This document shows, in pieces, positions 9,911 through 20,292 of a stretch of 64,000 nucleotides of DNA (position 1 is the stretch's first letter; every line of letters starts with the position of its first letter). This DNA comes from JARKQH01 sp964631605. GTDB taxonomy: Bacteria > Verrucomicrobiota > Verrucomicrobiia > Limisphaerales > UBA8199. The notes beneath the pieces were generated by a model. The model had not been told where the DNA came from. It saw nothing but the letters and a program-made list of their open reading frames with translations, and did not search any database. The DNA is taken from the NCBI GenBank assembly GCA_964631605.1, contig CAZVYG010000005.1, forward strand, positions 1 through 64,000, written 5' to 3'. The translations under genes were made by a program, and so were the position numbers.

Positions 9911-12900
9911 ATGGTCACGAGACTACGACTGCACATCCTCCTGGCGCTGTTTTTTGCATTCGCCGCGGGCGCGGAGGCCCCGCGCGGTTACTACCGTTTT
10001 CCGGCCATTCATGGCGATACGATTGTGTTCACGGCGGAGGGGGACTTGTGGCGCGTCCCCGCCAGCGGCGGAGTGGCGCAACGATTGACGACGCATCCGG
10101 GAATGGAGTCGCACGCGGCGATTTCTCCAAACGGGACATGGGTCGCCTTCAGCGCCGAGTATGAGGGGCCCACGGAGGTTTACACGATGCCACTGGCGGG
10201 CGGCCTGCCCGCCCGACAGACGTTCGAGGGCGGCCGGGCGCTGGTGGCGGGCTGGACGCCGGGAGGGCGGGTGCTTTACGCCACCGAGTGGTTTGCCACG
10301 CTGCCCAACTGGCAGTTGGCAACCCTTGAACCGCAGACGGGGCAGAAACAAGTGCTGCCGCTGGCGCAGGCCAGCCAGGGCACGTTCGATCCTGACTCCA
10401 ACACCTTGTTTTTCACCCGGCTGGCCAAACAGGGCAGCAGCACCAAACGTTACCAGGGCGGCTGGGTCGAAAACCTCTGGCGCTTCGCCGAAGGGGACGC
10501 CGAGGCGCAGCCCCTCACCGCGGATTTCAAAGGGACCAGCCGCAACCCGATGTATTGGAACGGCCGCCTCTATTTCGCGAGCGACCGCGACGGGGTGATG
10601 AACCTCTGGTCCATGAAACTGGACGGCTCCGACGTGAAACCGTTGACCCGGCACCAGGATTACGATGTCAAATCGCCGGCACTGCACGGGGGGCGCATCG
10701 TCTATCAGCACGGCGCCGATTTGCGCCTGTTGGATCTCGCCGCCGGCACCGATACCGTGCTGGACATCCGCCTGGCATCGGATTTTGACCAGCAGCGCGA
10801 GCGCTGGGTCCAGAAGCCGCTGGATTACCTCACCTCGGCCCATCTGTCGCCCAATGGCGACCGCCTGGCCCTGACCGCGCGCGGACAGGTTTTCGTGGCG
10901 CCGCTCGAGCAGGGCCGGTTCGTCGAGGTGCCGCGCAAGGCCAATGTGCGTTACCGCAATGCGCGCTTCCTGCCGGATGGAAAATCGCTGGTGGCGCTAT
11001 CGGATGAAACCGGTGAGTGGGAGTTTTGGCGCCTGCCCGCCAACGGCGTCGGGCCCGCCGTCGCCCTCACCACCAACGCGACGCGCTTTCGCTTTGCCGG
11101 GGTGCCTTCCCCGGACGGCAAGCGGCTGGCCTGGGCGGACAAGGATCGCAAGTTCTGGGTGCATGAAATCGAAACCGGCGTCACCACGCTGGTGGCCCAG
11201 TCGCGATACCGCGGTTTCGAAGAATTCTCCTGGTCGCCCGACAGCCAATGGCTGGCCTACGTGGACCACGCGTCGAACCTGGTCCAACGGATTCACCTCT
11301 ACCGGGTGTCCGATCAAACCCGCCTTGCGGTGACCAGTGACCGGGTCGAGAGCTTCAGCCCCGCCTGGTCCCCCGATGGCAAGTGGCTCTACTTCCTGAG
11401 CGACCGTGAATTGCGAACGCTGGTCTCGAGTCCCTGGGGGCCGCGCCAGCCCGAACCGCACTTTACCGAAAACACGAGGTTGTACGCCCTTGCACTGACC
11501 AAGGGACTGCGCTGGCCCTTTGCGCCGCGGGACGAGCTGCAGGCGGGGGAATCCGAGGACAAGAAAGAGGACAAACCCGCGAAGACCGACACGGCGGAAG
11601 ACTCCCGCGCCACCGAGGAGGAGCCGGGCGTGGAAACCAAACCGGAAACCAAGGCGGTTGCGAAAGAACCAAAAGGAGTGAAGGTGAGAATTGACCTCGA
11701 GGGTTTGCCGACCCGCCTGTTTGAAGTGCCGGCGCCTGCAGGAAATTACCGGAACCTGGAAGTGACCGCCAAACACCTGCTTTGGCTCGCCCAGGACACG
11801 GGTTTTGACGCCAGGACACACCTCAGGCAGCTCGAGATCACGCACAAGAATCCCAAGCCCAGGACGCTGGTGGATGACGTGCGCAGCTTTGAAAAGAGCG
11901 GCGACGGCAGGAAGTTGCTCGTGCGCAAGGGCGATGCGTTCCACGTCATCGCCGCTGACAGCAGCGCGCCGGCCAAGCTCGAAGACCGGTTTAACCTCGA
12001 CGGTTGGACCTTCAGCCTTACCCCGCGCGAGGAGTGGCGGCAGATTTACACGGAAGCCTGGCGGATGATGCGCGATTACTTTTACGACGAGGGGATGCAC
12101 GGCGTGGATTGGCCGGCCATGCATGCCAAATACCTGCCCCTGCTGGCGAGAATCAGCGACCGGGCGGAACTCAGCGACGTCATCTACGAACTGGTTGGAG
12201 AACTCTCAACGCTGCACATCGCCGTCCGCTACGGCGACCTCCGGGAAGGCCCCGACCGCATTCAGACCGCGTCGCTGGGCGCACGGCTGGCTCGGGACGA
12301 GGCCGCGCGCGGCTGGCGGATCGAGCACATTTACCGGGCCGACCCCGATTATCCCGACCAGTTGGCGCCGCTGGCGCGGCCCGGGGTGGACATCGCCGAA
12401 GGAGACGTGATTACCCGCATCAACGGCCGCGCAACGGCGGAAGTGGCGCATCCGGAAATGCTCTTGCGCAATCAGGCGGGCAAGCAGGTCCTGCTCGAGG
12501 TCAAACCGGCCGGGGACGGGCCGGAACGGCGGGTGATTGTGTTCCCCATCACCGCCGAGCGCGAGGGCAGCTTGCGTTATGACGAATGGGAACTGACCCG
12601 CCGCGAGCGGGTCGAGGAGCTGGGCAAGGGCCAGATCGGCTATGTTCATTTGCGGGCGATGGGAGCGGCCGACATGGCGCAATGGACGCGCGAGTTTTTC
12701 CCGGTCTTCCAGCGCCAGGGGCTGATCATTGACGTGCGTAACAACCGCGGGGGCAACATTGACCCGTGGATTCTGGGCCGGCTGCTGCGGCGGGCGTGGT
12801 TTTACTGGCAGCCGCGCGTCGGCGACCCCTACTGGAACATGCAGTTTGCCTTCCGCGGCCATGTCACGGTCCTGTGCAACGAACGCACCGCCAGCGACGG

Positions 12901-13246
12901 CGAGGCCTTCAGCGAAGGCTTCCGCCGCCTCGGCTTGGGCAAGGTCATCGGCACTCGCACGTGGGGTGGGGAAATCTGGCTCTCGGCCCAGCGCTGGCTG
13001 GTGGACAATGGCATGGCCACAGCCGCGGAAATCGGCGTTTATGGGCCCGAAGGCACCTGGCTGATTGAGGGGCATGGTGTGGACCCTGACATCGTTGTGG
13101 ACAACCTCCCCTTCGCCACTTTCAAGGGCCAGGACGCGCAGCTTGAGGCCGCTGTCAAGCATCTGCAGGACTTGATCGCGAAGGAGCCGCGTCCCGTGCC
13201 GCCCCCACCGCCCCATCCGGACAAGTCCTTTAAACCGGCCCGGTAG
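9911..13246 (+). CDS. Secreted tricorn-protease-like S41 peptidase
   Basis: A predicted periplasmic or secreted homologue of tricorn protease (1111 residues), expected to trim peptides. After a signal peptide (ends near FAAGAEA) come two WD40-like beta-propeller regions with repeated SPDGK-type blades (about 20-540). A charged Lys/Glu-rich linker lies near 545-590, then the tricorn C1 domain, a PDZ domain (about 790-875) and the C2 serine protease domain. Candidate catalytic residues are His769 in LSTLHIAV, Ser995 in TASDGEAF and the Glu in WLIEGHGVDPD. The ATG at 9911 gives a clean signal peptide; the more upstream in-frame start would add 12 non-hydrophobic residues. It converges on the GEVED gene. 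Confidence 0.9.
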   Translation: MVTRLRLHILLALFFAFAAGAEAPRGYYRFPAIHGDTIVFTAEGDLWRVPASGGVAQRLTTHPGMESHAAISPNGTWVAFSAEYEGPTEVYTMPLAGGLPARQTFEGGRALVAGWTPGGRVLYATEWFATLPNWQLATLEPQTGQKQVLPLAQASQGTFDPDSNTLFFTRLAKQGSSTKRYQGGWVENLWRFAEGDAEAQPLTADFKGTSRNPMYWNGRLYFASDRDGVMNLWSMKLDGSDVKPLTRHQDYDVKSPALHGGRIVYQHGADLRLLDLAAGTDTVLDIRLASDFDQQRERWVQKPLDYLTSAHLSPNGDRLALTARGQVFVAPLEQGRFVEVPRKANVRYRNARFLPDGKSLVALSDETGEWEFWRLPANGVGPAVALTTNATRFRFAGVPSPDGKRLAWADKDRKFWVHEIETGVTTLVAQSRYRGFEEFSWSPDSQWLAYVDHASNLVQRIHLYRVSDQTRLAVTSDRVESFSPAWSPDGKWLYFLSDRELRTLVSSPWGPRQPEPHFTENTRLYALALTKGLRWPFAPRDELQAGESEDKKEDKPAKTDTAEDSRATEEEPGVETKPETKAVAKEPKGVKVRIDLEGLPTRLFEVPAPAGNYRNLEVTAKHLLWLAQDTGFDARTHLRQLEITHKNPKPRTLVDDVRSFEKSGDGRKLLVRKGDAFHVIAADSSAPAKLEDRFNLDGWTFSLTPREEWRQIYTEAWRMMRDYFYDEGMHGVDWPAMHAKYLPLLARISDRAELSDVIYELVGELSTLHIAVRYGDLREGPDRIQTASLGARLARDEAARGWRIEHIYRADPDYPDQLAPLARPGVDIAEGDVITRINGRATAEVAHPEMLLRNQAGKQVLLEVKPAGDGPERRVIVFPITAEREGSLRYDEWELTRRERVEELGKGQIGYVHLRAMGAADMAQWTREFFPVFQRQGLIIDVRNNRGGNIDPWILGRLLRRAWFYWQPRVGDPYWNMQFAFRGHVTVLCNERTASDGEAFSEGFRRLGLGKVIGTRTWGGEIWLSAQRWLVDNGMATAAEIGVYGPEGTWLIEGHGVDPDIVVDNLPFATFKGQDAQLEAAVKHLQDLIAKEPRPVPPPPPHPDKSFKPAR

Positions 13247-13367
13247 CGGCCGCGCAAGTTTCAACCGATCAAGCTAACCACTGGCGGCAAGGCCTCGCGG
13301 GCCACCGGCGACCCTCCCGCTTTCAGGGGTAATGCGTTTGCGCCCCCCCATTCACCGCCCCCCCGCC

Positions 13368-13396
13368 GCCGCCCTGCGCTCACGGCACAGGGCGGC
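13368..13396. terminator. GC-rich hairpin between convergent genes
   Basis: A 9-bp GC stem (13368-13376 with 13388-13396) lies between the convergent tricorn and GEVED genes. It has no T-tract on either side, so intrinsic termination is possible but unproven. Confidence 0.35.
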
Positions 13397-13417
13397 TGGC
13401 CGCCCTCTCGCCGCCGC

Positions 13418-16400
13418 TTACGGCGCGACGACGCGGTAATAGCGTTGTGTGGCCGGTTCGGCCAGGTTGGTGACCGCCTGGCTGTTCGCTGGCCCAATGA
13501 CCTCCGGACCCACAGCGGTCCAGACGATGTCAGTGCCGTTGTTGGTGCCCAGGCTCAGGGTCTGCAGCAATTGGTAGTGGATGCAGGCCTGCGCGTTCCA
13601 ATAGAGGGTGGCCACCTGATAGTTCGTGCCGCTCAACACAAGGTTCGTCACCGTGATGTAGTTGATGACGATGTTGTTGGTCGGGCGCGGTTGCCGGATG
13701 ACGACCAGGTAATCCTCCACTTCACCGTCCTGGGCCAACCCGGTGGGGCCGAGGCCGCCCAGCCCCGCGCTGGTGAGACGGAAGCGGGCAAAGTTGGTGC
13801 CCAGTTTGGCGGTGCAGGGAATCGGGAAGCAGAGGCCGTTGTTGAGGCCTGGGACCAGCGGCTGATTGACGAACACCTGCTCGCTCACCTCCCAGCTCCC
13901 GTTCCGGTTAAAGTCCACCCACCCGTCCAGTCGTCCACCCAGCGGGCCGGAAATCAGGTTAACATTGACGCAGGCCTGCGTGCCGATCAGCCACGGGGCG
14001 ACGATTTGCACCCCGTCCTCGTCTGGCTGATTGTTCAGGTCGTCGCCCAAGGCCAGCGGATGCGGCAGGCCATTGAGCTCGCCGTCCTCGAGCAAGCCGA
14101 GGCTGAAGCCCGGGATGATGTAATGGCGGGCGCCGTTGCTGCCCAGGAGCGTGGGATAGGTCGGGTCGGGCGCGTCGCCGAAGTCCAGCTCGCCATCCAC
14201 ATCATAGTCGGTGATGTAGTAATCCTCCGTCTCACCGTACTGATAGGCGTTGGGCGGCAGGGGGCCGTCGCCGCCCGCAAGGCCGGAGAACCCCAGCGGA
14301 CCGGGCACGGCCACCTCGGACAAGGTGATCCGCATCCAGATAGGCTGGTTTGTCAGAGACGGATGCCAGCAATGGAAGGGAGCGCTCATGTTGGTGAAGG
14401 TGCCGGGACCGGGGAAATTTACCGGCTGGTTCTGCACTGCCCACTCCGGCGCCGGCATGCCATCCGGGCACTGGAACACGTCGTTCCAGTCCCCGTCGCG
14501 ATTCCAGTCGAACCACACGTTCACGAACATCGGCGGCACGAACACGGACGTGGCGGTGTAGGTAAAGGTGAGCATTGTTTTGCGGCAATGCGGCAGCGTC
14601 AGCGGCAGGACCACTCCGTCGTCCGCGCCGTCCTGATCGGGCCGGTCGGCCGGCGGATTGATGTTGTTGACCACATCCTGGTCCCAATTCATGTCCGCTT
14701 CCCACTCGCCGGTGACGTTCTGTCCGAGATAAGCCACGGCCCACGGCTGCATGTGCAAGGGGCCGAAGGGAGGCATACCCGCAGCGCCGCCATAAACCGT
14801 CGGGAAGGCGGCAAGCACGCCTGGCGGCCCGCCGCTCGGATAGGCGGTCATGTTGGCGCCGGCGTGGTTGCTGCTGTCCGGGGCGTCGCCCAGATCATGC
14901 TGCGGCAGTTCCTCGGTGCGCACCGCATAGTCCTCGACTTCACCATCGGGCGCCAAACCGGTATAGGTCAAGTTGCTGACCGTGCACAACCGGAACCGGG
15001 CAATCAGGTTCGTGCCCCAGACCGTGCTGGCCGGCACCAGGAAGGTCAGGTTGTTGGGCCCGGCCGCCAGCGGCACATCCGCGAAGATATGGTCGGTGGC
15101 CTGCGCCCAACTGCCGTCCCGTCCAAAGTCAATCCAGGCGTTGAGGAACGCGGGGGTGGAGGCGACCACCGTCACAACGGCCGGTTGGCCGGGCACCAGG
15201 GTCGGCAGCGCGACGCCGTCCTCATCCGGCAGCGACATGGGCGGGTTGATGTCGTCGCCCGTTGCGTTCGCGTTGGGTTGGCCATCCGATTCGGCGTCAA
15301 TGAGACGGCCCAGGTTGATGCCCGGGACGATCAGGTGCCGGGCGCCATTGTTGGCGCTCAAGGTTGGATACGTGGGATCCGGAGCATCGCCCCAATCGAG
15401 CTCCTCGGTGGAGAGGGCGAAGGCCAGATTCATCCAGTTGTCCGGCGGCGGGAGTTGGGCATAGGGATGCCCGTCGCTGTACAGGAGGGGTTTCCACATG
15501 CCGGCGGCGGCATCAAACCAGCAAGCCGCGTCGTTCCACGGCATGTAGGTTGTCTTCCAGCCGAACAAGTAGCCTTCCTCAAACCGATACTCCACTCCCA
15601 GCCAATAGATGGTGTTGGCCTTCTGCTCGAAGGCTTGGTCGGCCGGGAAGTAGAAGTCGAACTGCCACAGGTTGGTGTCGGCAAAGGGTTGCCACAACCC
15701 GGTAGCCGGGTGGTGCCACCATTCGCCGTCAGTCTTCATGCCTAAGCCGGCCTGGTATTGGCCGGGGCCGAAAGTTCGACTCCACAGCAGTTGGCCGGGG
15801 TGACTGTATGGATTCGGCTGTCCCGGGCCGCCCGGCACATCCGAATAAATGCGCAGCGTAATGGTCATGCCCGCCACCCCCTCTGGCGGCAGGGTGTCAC
15901 CCCGGAACGAGCCCCAGATATGTATGTCGGTGATTGGGCCGCTCTGCGTGCACAGGAAGTCGTCGGCCAGCTTGACCCGGTTGTCCACATCCACCCCTTG
16001 AATGCCCAACTCCGGCCGCTGCGACCACTTCAGCGGGTAGAAGGTCACTTCATAATCCTCCACCTCACCGTCCGGCGCCTGGCCGACGAACGTAAGGTTC
16101 GTCACCGTGCTGAGACGGAAGCGGGCGTAACTCTTCCCCGCCACCGCGTTGGGCACAAAGAAGGTCACCAGGTTGTTTCCGGCCACAACCGCACGGTTGA
16201 CAATGACTTGCTCCCCTGGGTCCGCCCAGGAACCGTTCCGGTTGAAGTCGAACCACCCCTGGAGGAACCCGCGGCCGCTGCTGACCACTTGGATCGTCAC
16301 CGGAGCATTGGCAATCAGCGCGATGGGGAAGGAGACTCCGTCCTCGTCGTCCACGCCCGCGAGGTCGTCGCCGCTCGCGCTGGCATTGGGTTGGCCGTCG

Positions 16401-19400
16401 GCTTCGGCATCCACGCCCGCGCCGAGGAACAGGCCGCCGATCACATGCCGCGCCCCATTATTGGCCAGCAGCGTGGGGAACTTCGGATCCGGCGCGTCGC
16501 CATAGTCGAGTTGGTCAATCTTCCAGAGGTAGTCCTCCACTTCGCCGTTCGGGGCCAGCCCGGTGTAGCTCAGGTTTGGCATGGTGCTGAGCCGGAACCT
16601 GGCGAACACCGGCCGGCCGCCCGCGGCGGTGGGCGGTACAATAAAGTTGACGATATTCGGCCCCGCCAGCGGCAGGACCAGGTTGTTGGCGATTTGGTCG
16701 CCCGCGTTGGCCCACGAGCCATCGGCGCCGAAATCAATCCACGCATTGAGAACACAGTTGGGAAGCGAAGCGATGACCTGGACTTGCGCGGGCTGGCCCG
16801 GGATCATCGGCGTCAGCAACGTCACGCCATCCTCGTCGGCCAATCCGGCCAGGTCGTCGCCGGTCGCCGCCGCATTTGGTTGGCCGTCCTGTTCCGAGTC
16901 AATCAGCGCCCCCATGAAGACGCCCGGCTGCGGGAAGAGCACCACCACATGCCGCGCGCCATTATTGGCCCAGTAAGTGGGGAAGGACGGGTCTGGCGCG
17001 TCGCCAAAGTCCAGCTCTTCGATCTTGACCCGGTAATCCTCCACTTCGCCGTCGGGCGCCTGGCCATAATAGTTCAGGTTGGTTTGGGTGCTGAAGCGGA
17101 AGCGAGCGAAAGTGGTGCTGCCCCGCGCCGCGGTGATCGGCACCACGAACGCAAGGCTATGGGTTCCCGAGCCGGTCAACGGCACATCGCTGAAGATTTT
17201 ATCTCCCGGCTCGTTCCAGCTTCCGTCGGCGCCGAAGTCCATCCAGACGGACAAGTAACCCGTGCCGACAAAGCTGACGACCGCGGTGGCCGATTCGCCC
17301 GGGATGAGCGGCGTAGTGAAGACCACGCCGTCCTCGTCGGCCAGGTTGTTGACGTCGTCGCCGGTGGCGGTCGCGTTTGGCTGCCCGTTGGACTCCGCGT
17401 CAATCAAGTTGCCCAAATACAGGTTCGTGACAACATGCCGCGCGCCGTCGCTGGCCAGCAAGGTGCGGTAGGAATCCGGCGCGTCGCCGAAATCATTCGT
17501 GGCCACGGGCTGCTTGGCCGTCGTCAGGGCAAAGGCCAGGTCCCACGACTGGGTCCGGTCCGGCCACCAGATCTCCTCCCCTTGTTCATAGCTCATGCCG
17601 GGGATCGGCGCTCGGGGCTCATAAATGCGCACCGCGTCGTCGGGCGCCGGTGAGTTGCGGTCACGGGGGCGGGTTTTCCATCCCCACGGATAAGGCGGCG
17701 CCTGGCCGGTCTGATAGATGGCGGCGATGCTGACCCAATAGATGTTCGTGCCTGGCTGCTGCTTGAACCATTCATCCGGCAGCAGGTTCTGCCCAAACTC
17801 AAAGCAGGCCTCCGGTTTGCCTCCCTGCCGCGGGTCCAGGTCCCACCCCGCAAACTGCCAGACGAAGTTGGTGCAGATGACGGCATGCACACAAACCCCG
17901 GGATGACTGAACGGATTGTTCGGCCCCCGCGGCACGTCCGTCCAGAAGGCGATGTGGAACGCATCGGGCATTTGCGGCGGTTCGGCATTTGGCCAGCCGA
18001 TGAACGACCCCCACCAATGGATGTCCGTCACCGGCTCTGCGTTGGTGCAAACCCAATCATCGGCCACGATTTGGCTCATGCCGTAAACTGAATACTCGTT
18101 CCAGCCGTCGAAGCCGTTGGTCAGCGCATACGGCTCAGGCGGCTGCGACCATTTCAGGACTTCCTCGGCCGGGCCGCCCACGCCCTGAATCTTGAAGGCC
18201 AAATCCATGGATTGCCCCTGGCGCGGGTGGAGCGACGGGTAGCGCAACTCATTCCAGATGATACCGCCCGGCAGAGGTTCCTGGCCATGGAGCCAGCAGG
18301 CATCGTCGTTCCAGTTCGTGGGGCAGGTCTTCCACCCAAAAGTCGGCGGCTCCGCCCCCACCATCCCAAGAGGCTGCGCCTGAACATCCAGCCAGTACAC
18401 CACCGGGTTGGCTGCCGACCCCTCCTGGATGACCTCACCCAAAGGGATCGGGAAGTCGTAGCGGAAACAATTATGGTCGCCCACCGGCTCGTAAAAAGGC
18501 TCCGGCGGAGTCCACCATCCTTCGTATTCCCCTTGGAGCGGCACCGTCCTCCAGGAGAATTGTCCCGGCGTGAAGGTGCGGAACCAAATCGTCGGACCCG
18601 GCATGCTGTACCCCGTCGGACTCTGGCTCTTGGGAACATCCTTGTGGAGACTCAGGGTGATGGCCACGCTGCCAGGACCTTGCTCCGGAAAAACGTCGTG
18701 CCGCCACGAACCCCAAATCGTAATGTTGGTGATGGGACCGGTGGCTGTGCACAGGAAATCATCGGCCAGAAGGTAAGGCGGCGGCATGTCGGGGTTTCCA
18801 GTCGCATTGACATCCATGCCTTGCGGGGTCAAGTCGGGCACCTGCAGCCATTTGGTCGCCTCGCCGCCCCCGGCGTAGATCAACTCGAAGGCGGTGTCCC
18901 ACGAATGGGCCGGGTCAGGCCAGGCGATCGGAAAACCGCTCTGGAAGTTCGCCCCGGGGATGATCTCCAGCGAGATCGGTTCGGTAATGACCACCGCGTC
19001 ATCCGGCGCGGGTGAATCGGGATCTCGCGGCCGGGTCTTCCAGCCCCAGAGCGGTCCCGGCTGAGTCGGCTGGTAAACGGCCGCAATGCTCAACCAATAG
19101 ATGTTCGTCCCGGTCGGGCCCGGGTTTTGGTAAAAGTACTCGCTCGGCGCCAGGGTCTGCTCGAAAAGGAAACAGGCTTCGTAAGTGCGGCTGCGCGGAT
19201 CGAAATCCCAGCCGACAAATCTTGCGGCGTAATTGTAGCAGGTCACCTGATGAATCGCCGTGCCGGGATGACTGAAACCCGGCGGCATCGCCGGGACATC
19301 CGTCCAAAATGTCAGCTTGAACGCAACCGGCATGAAGGGCGGAAGGTTGGTCTCATTCCAACCGAGAAAGGATCCCCACCACCGAATCTTGGTTACAGGC

Positions 19401-20119
19401 TGTGCGGTGCTGCACACCCAGTCATCGGCCACGACGGGTCCCGGTGGATCATGCATCGAAATCTCATTCCAGCCATAAAAGAAGTTTGTGGGAGCGGCCG
19501 GTTCCGGGGGTTGCAGCCACTTGTAGTCCACCTCCCCCTCACACGGTCTGCGAATGAAAACGGATTCGCCAATGTTCACCACCGGTACGCTCGGGACCCA
19601 TTGCCCGGCAGCGAACTTGTGCTCAACCCAGGCGGCGCCAGCCCAACGCGAAAGGCTTGAGCCTTCCAAAGGCAACAACCCGGTGATGTTCTCGAACGTG
19701 CCCACACCATTGGTCTGCCGGCTGATCAGGTTCATCTTGTCGCAACCGCACGGCAGCCAGGGCAGTGACGGGACGTGGGACTCTCCAGTAAAGGTCAGTG
19801 TTATGGGCGTGCTCAGCGGATTGAAAAAAATGCCGCCTTCGCCGGGTCCCAGTGTCGCCGAGCCTGTTGGCAGCCACCCCCCGCCGAGCTGGTCATAAGT
19901 GTACACGTCGTAGGCTTGCATGGCGCAGACCCACTTTAACAGCTTCGAACCGTCCGGCACGACAGGCAGAACCTCTGCCAGCGTATTGCCGCCGATGTCC
20001 AGGTGATTGGCAATGGGCGTTTGCCCCGGTGGCACCACAATCGAGTAGGATTGCGTCGCGGCCACGCCCGAGCATGCGAAAAACATTAGACTGAGCAGAC
20101 AGATGCAGCGCGTTTTCAT
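13418..20119 (-). CDS. Giant secreted GEVED-repeat protein
   Basis: A 2233-residue exported protein with an N-terminal signal peptide (ends near CSGVAA) and no recognisable catalytic domain. An N-terminal region of about 200 residues is followed by four modules marked by ADDWVC or ADDFLC plus a W-G-S-[WF] motif, which alternate between two subtypes. Six GEVED-type units each open with a GDAPD motif and close with GEVEDY or GETEDY. Each unit carries Asp-rich stretches such as DEDGV and WIDFGADGSW that look Ca-binding (inference). The C-terminus ends in a module with RYYRVVAP. Similar repeats are known from Planctomycetota and Verrucomicrobiota surface proteins of unknown role. A strong Shine-Dalgarno (AAAGGA) precedes the ATG. 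A 50-bp repeat shared with the two-component operon lies 117-166 bases upstream. Confidence 0.85.
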   Translation of the reverse strand: MKTRCICLLSLMFFACSGVAATQSYSIVVPPGQTPIANHLDIGGNTLAEVLPVVPDGSKLLKWVCAMQAYDVYTYDQLGGGWLPTGSATLGPGEGGIFFNPLSTPITLTFTGESHVPSLPWLPCGCDKMNLISRQTNGVGTFENITGLLPLEGSSLSRWAGAAWVEHKFAAGQWVPSVPVVNIGESVFIRRPCEGEVDYKWLQPPEPAAPTNFFYGWNEISMHDPPGPVVADDWVCSTAQPVTKIRWWGSFLGWNETNLPPFMPVAFKLTFWTDVPAMPPGFSHPGTAIHQVTCYNYAARFVGWDFDPRSRTYEACFLFEQTLAPSEYFYQNPGPTGTNIYWLSIAAVYQPTQPGPLWGWKTRPRDPDSPAPDDAVVITEPISLEIIPGANFQSGFPIAWPDPAHSWDTAFELIYAGGGEATKWLQVPDLTPQGMDVNATGNPDMPPPYLLADDFLCTATGPITNITIWGSWRHDVFPEQGPGSVAITLSLHKDVPKSQSPTGYSMPGPTIWFRTFTPGQFSWRTVPLQGEYEGWWTPPEPFYEPVGDHNCFRYDFPIPLGEVIQEGSAANPVVYWLDVQAQPLGMVGAEPPTFGWKTCPTNWNDDACWLHGQEPLPGGIIWNELRYPSLHPRQGQSMDLAFKIQGVGGPAEEVLKWSQPPEPYALTNGFDGWNEYSVYGMSQIVADDWVCTNAEPVTDIHWWGSFIGWPNAEPPQMPDAFHIAFWTDVPRGPNNPFSHPGVCVHAVICTNFVWQFAGWDLDPRQGGKPEACFEFGQNLLPDEWFKQQPGTNIYWVSIAAIYQTGQAPPYPWGWKTRPRDRNSPAPDDAVRIYEPRAPIPGMSYEQGEEIWWPDRTQSWDLAFALTTAKQPVATNDFGDAPDSYRTLLASDGARHVVTNLYLGNLIDAESNGQPNATATGDDVNNLADEDGVVFTTPLIPGESATAVVSFVGTGYLSVWMDFGADGSWNEPGDKIFSDVPLTGSGTHSLAFVVPITAARGSTTFARFRFSTQTNLNYYGQAPDGEVEDYRVKIEELDFGDAPDPSFPTYWANNGARHVVVLFPQPGVFMGALIDSEQDGQPNAAATGDDLAGLADEDGVTLLTPMIPGQPAQVQVIASLPNCVLNAWIDFGADGSWANAGDQIANNLVLPLAGPNIVNFIVPPTAAGGRPVFARFRLSTMPNLSYTGLAPNGEVEDYLWKIDQLDYGDAPDPKFPTLLANNGARHVIGGLFLGAGVDAEADGQPNASASGDDLAGVDDEDGVSFPIALIANAPVTIQVVSSGRGFLQGWFDFNRNGSWADPGEQVIVNRAVVAGNNLVTFFVPNAVAGKSYARFRLSTVTNLTFVGQAPDGEVEDYEVTFYPLKWSQRPELGIQGVDVDNRVKLADDFLCTQSGPITDIHIWGSFRGDTLPPEGVAGMTITLRIYSDVPGGPGQPNPYSHPGQLLWSRTFGPGQYQAGLGMKTDGEWWHHPATGLWQPFADTNLWQFDFYFPADQAFEQKANTIYWLGVEYRFEEGYLFGWKTTYMPWNDAACWFDAAAGMWKPLLYSDGHPYAQLPPPDNWMNLAFALSTEELDWGDAPDPTYPTLSANNGARHLIVPGINLGRLIDAESDGQPNANATGDDINPPMSLPDEDGVALPTLVPGQPAVVTVVASTPAFLNAWIDFGRDGSWAQATDHIFADVPLAAGPNNLTFLVPASTVWGTNLIARFRLCTVSNLTYTGLAPDGEVEDYAVRTEELPQHDLGDAPDSSNHAGANMTAYPSGGPPGVLAAFPTVYGGAAGMPPFGPLHMQPWAVAYLGQNVTGEWEADMNWDQDVVNNINPPADRPDQDGADDGVVLPLTLPHCRKTMLTFTYTATSVFVPPMFVNVWFDWNRDGDWNDVFQCPDGMPAPEWAVQNQPVNFPGPGTFTNMSAPFHCWHPSLTNQPIWMRITLSEVAVPGPLGFSGLAGGDGPLPPNAYQYGETEDYYITDYDVDGELDFGDAPDPTYPTLLGSNGARHYIIPGFSLGLLEDGELNGLPHPLALGDDLNNQPDEDGVQIVAPWLIGTQACVNVNLISGPLGGRLDGWVDFNRNGSWEVSEQVFVNQPLVPGLNNGLCFPIPCTAKLGTNFARFRLTSAGLGGLGPTGLAQDGEVEDYLVVIRQPRPTNNIVINYITVTNLVLSGTNYQVATLYWNAQACIHYQLLQTLSLGTNNGTDIVWTAVGPEVIGPANSQAVTNLAEPATQRYYRVVAP

Positions 20120-20144
20120 GTGAAGGTCCTTTCTGTAAATAGAC

Positions 20145-20167
20145 TTCCTCCGGCGCGCCCGGAGGAA
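20145..20167 (-). promoter_or_regulatory. Stem-loop in the 5' leader of the GEVED gene
   Basis: A 9-bp perfect stem with a 5-base loop lies 26-48 bases upstream of the GEVED start codon. It has no T-tract, so it is a leader structure or an operator rather than a terminator. Confidence 0.4.
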
Positions 20168-20235
20168 TGCCGGCCCCGAGTTGGTCGAGGTTGGGCTTCC
20201 ATGACTCTAACTTTACGCCGCAGCCGGTTCGCCCG

Positions 20236-20285
20236 GTATCGGCAATCCGGCTGATTCAACATCAGCAAAAGGCTGACCCCGCCTC
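20236..20285. repeat. 50-bp direct repeat, copy A (upstream of GEVED gene)
   Basis: This copy aligns without gaps to 20890-20939, with 39 of 50 bases identical. The core at 20236-20257 matches in 21 of 22 positions and contains ATCCGGCTGATTC. It sits downstream of the small unknown gene and 117-166 bases upstream of the GEVED start. Confidence 0.8.
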
Positions 20286-20292
20286 CGCAAAT

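Noticed and set aside
9885..9912. A stretch resembling the inverted 3' end of a tRNA (GGGAATCGAACC)
   Set aside because: On the minus strand it reads like a T-loop, but the T-stem does not pair, and no matching acceptor stem or anticodon arm is found within 75 bases. Probably chance.
13445..17653. Plus-strand open frames of over 600 codons inside the GEVED gene
   Set aside because: They mirror the repetitive antisense coding of the GEVED repeats and end or restart with the repeat units; no independent features.
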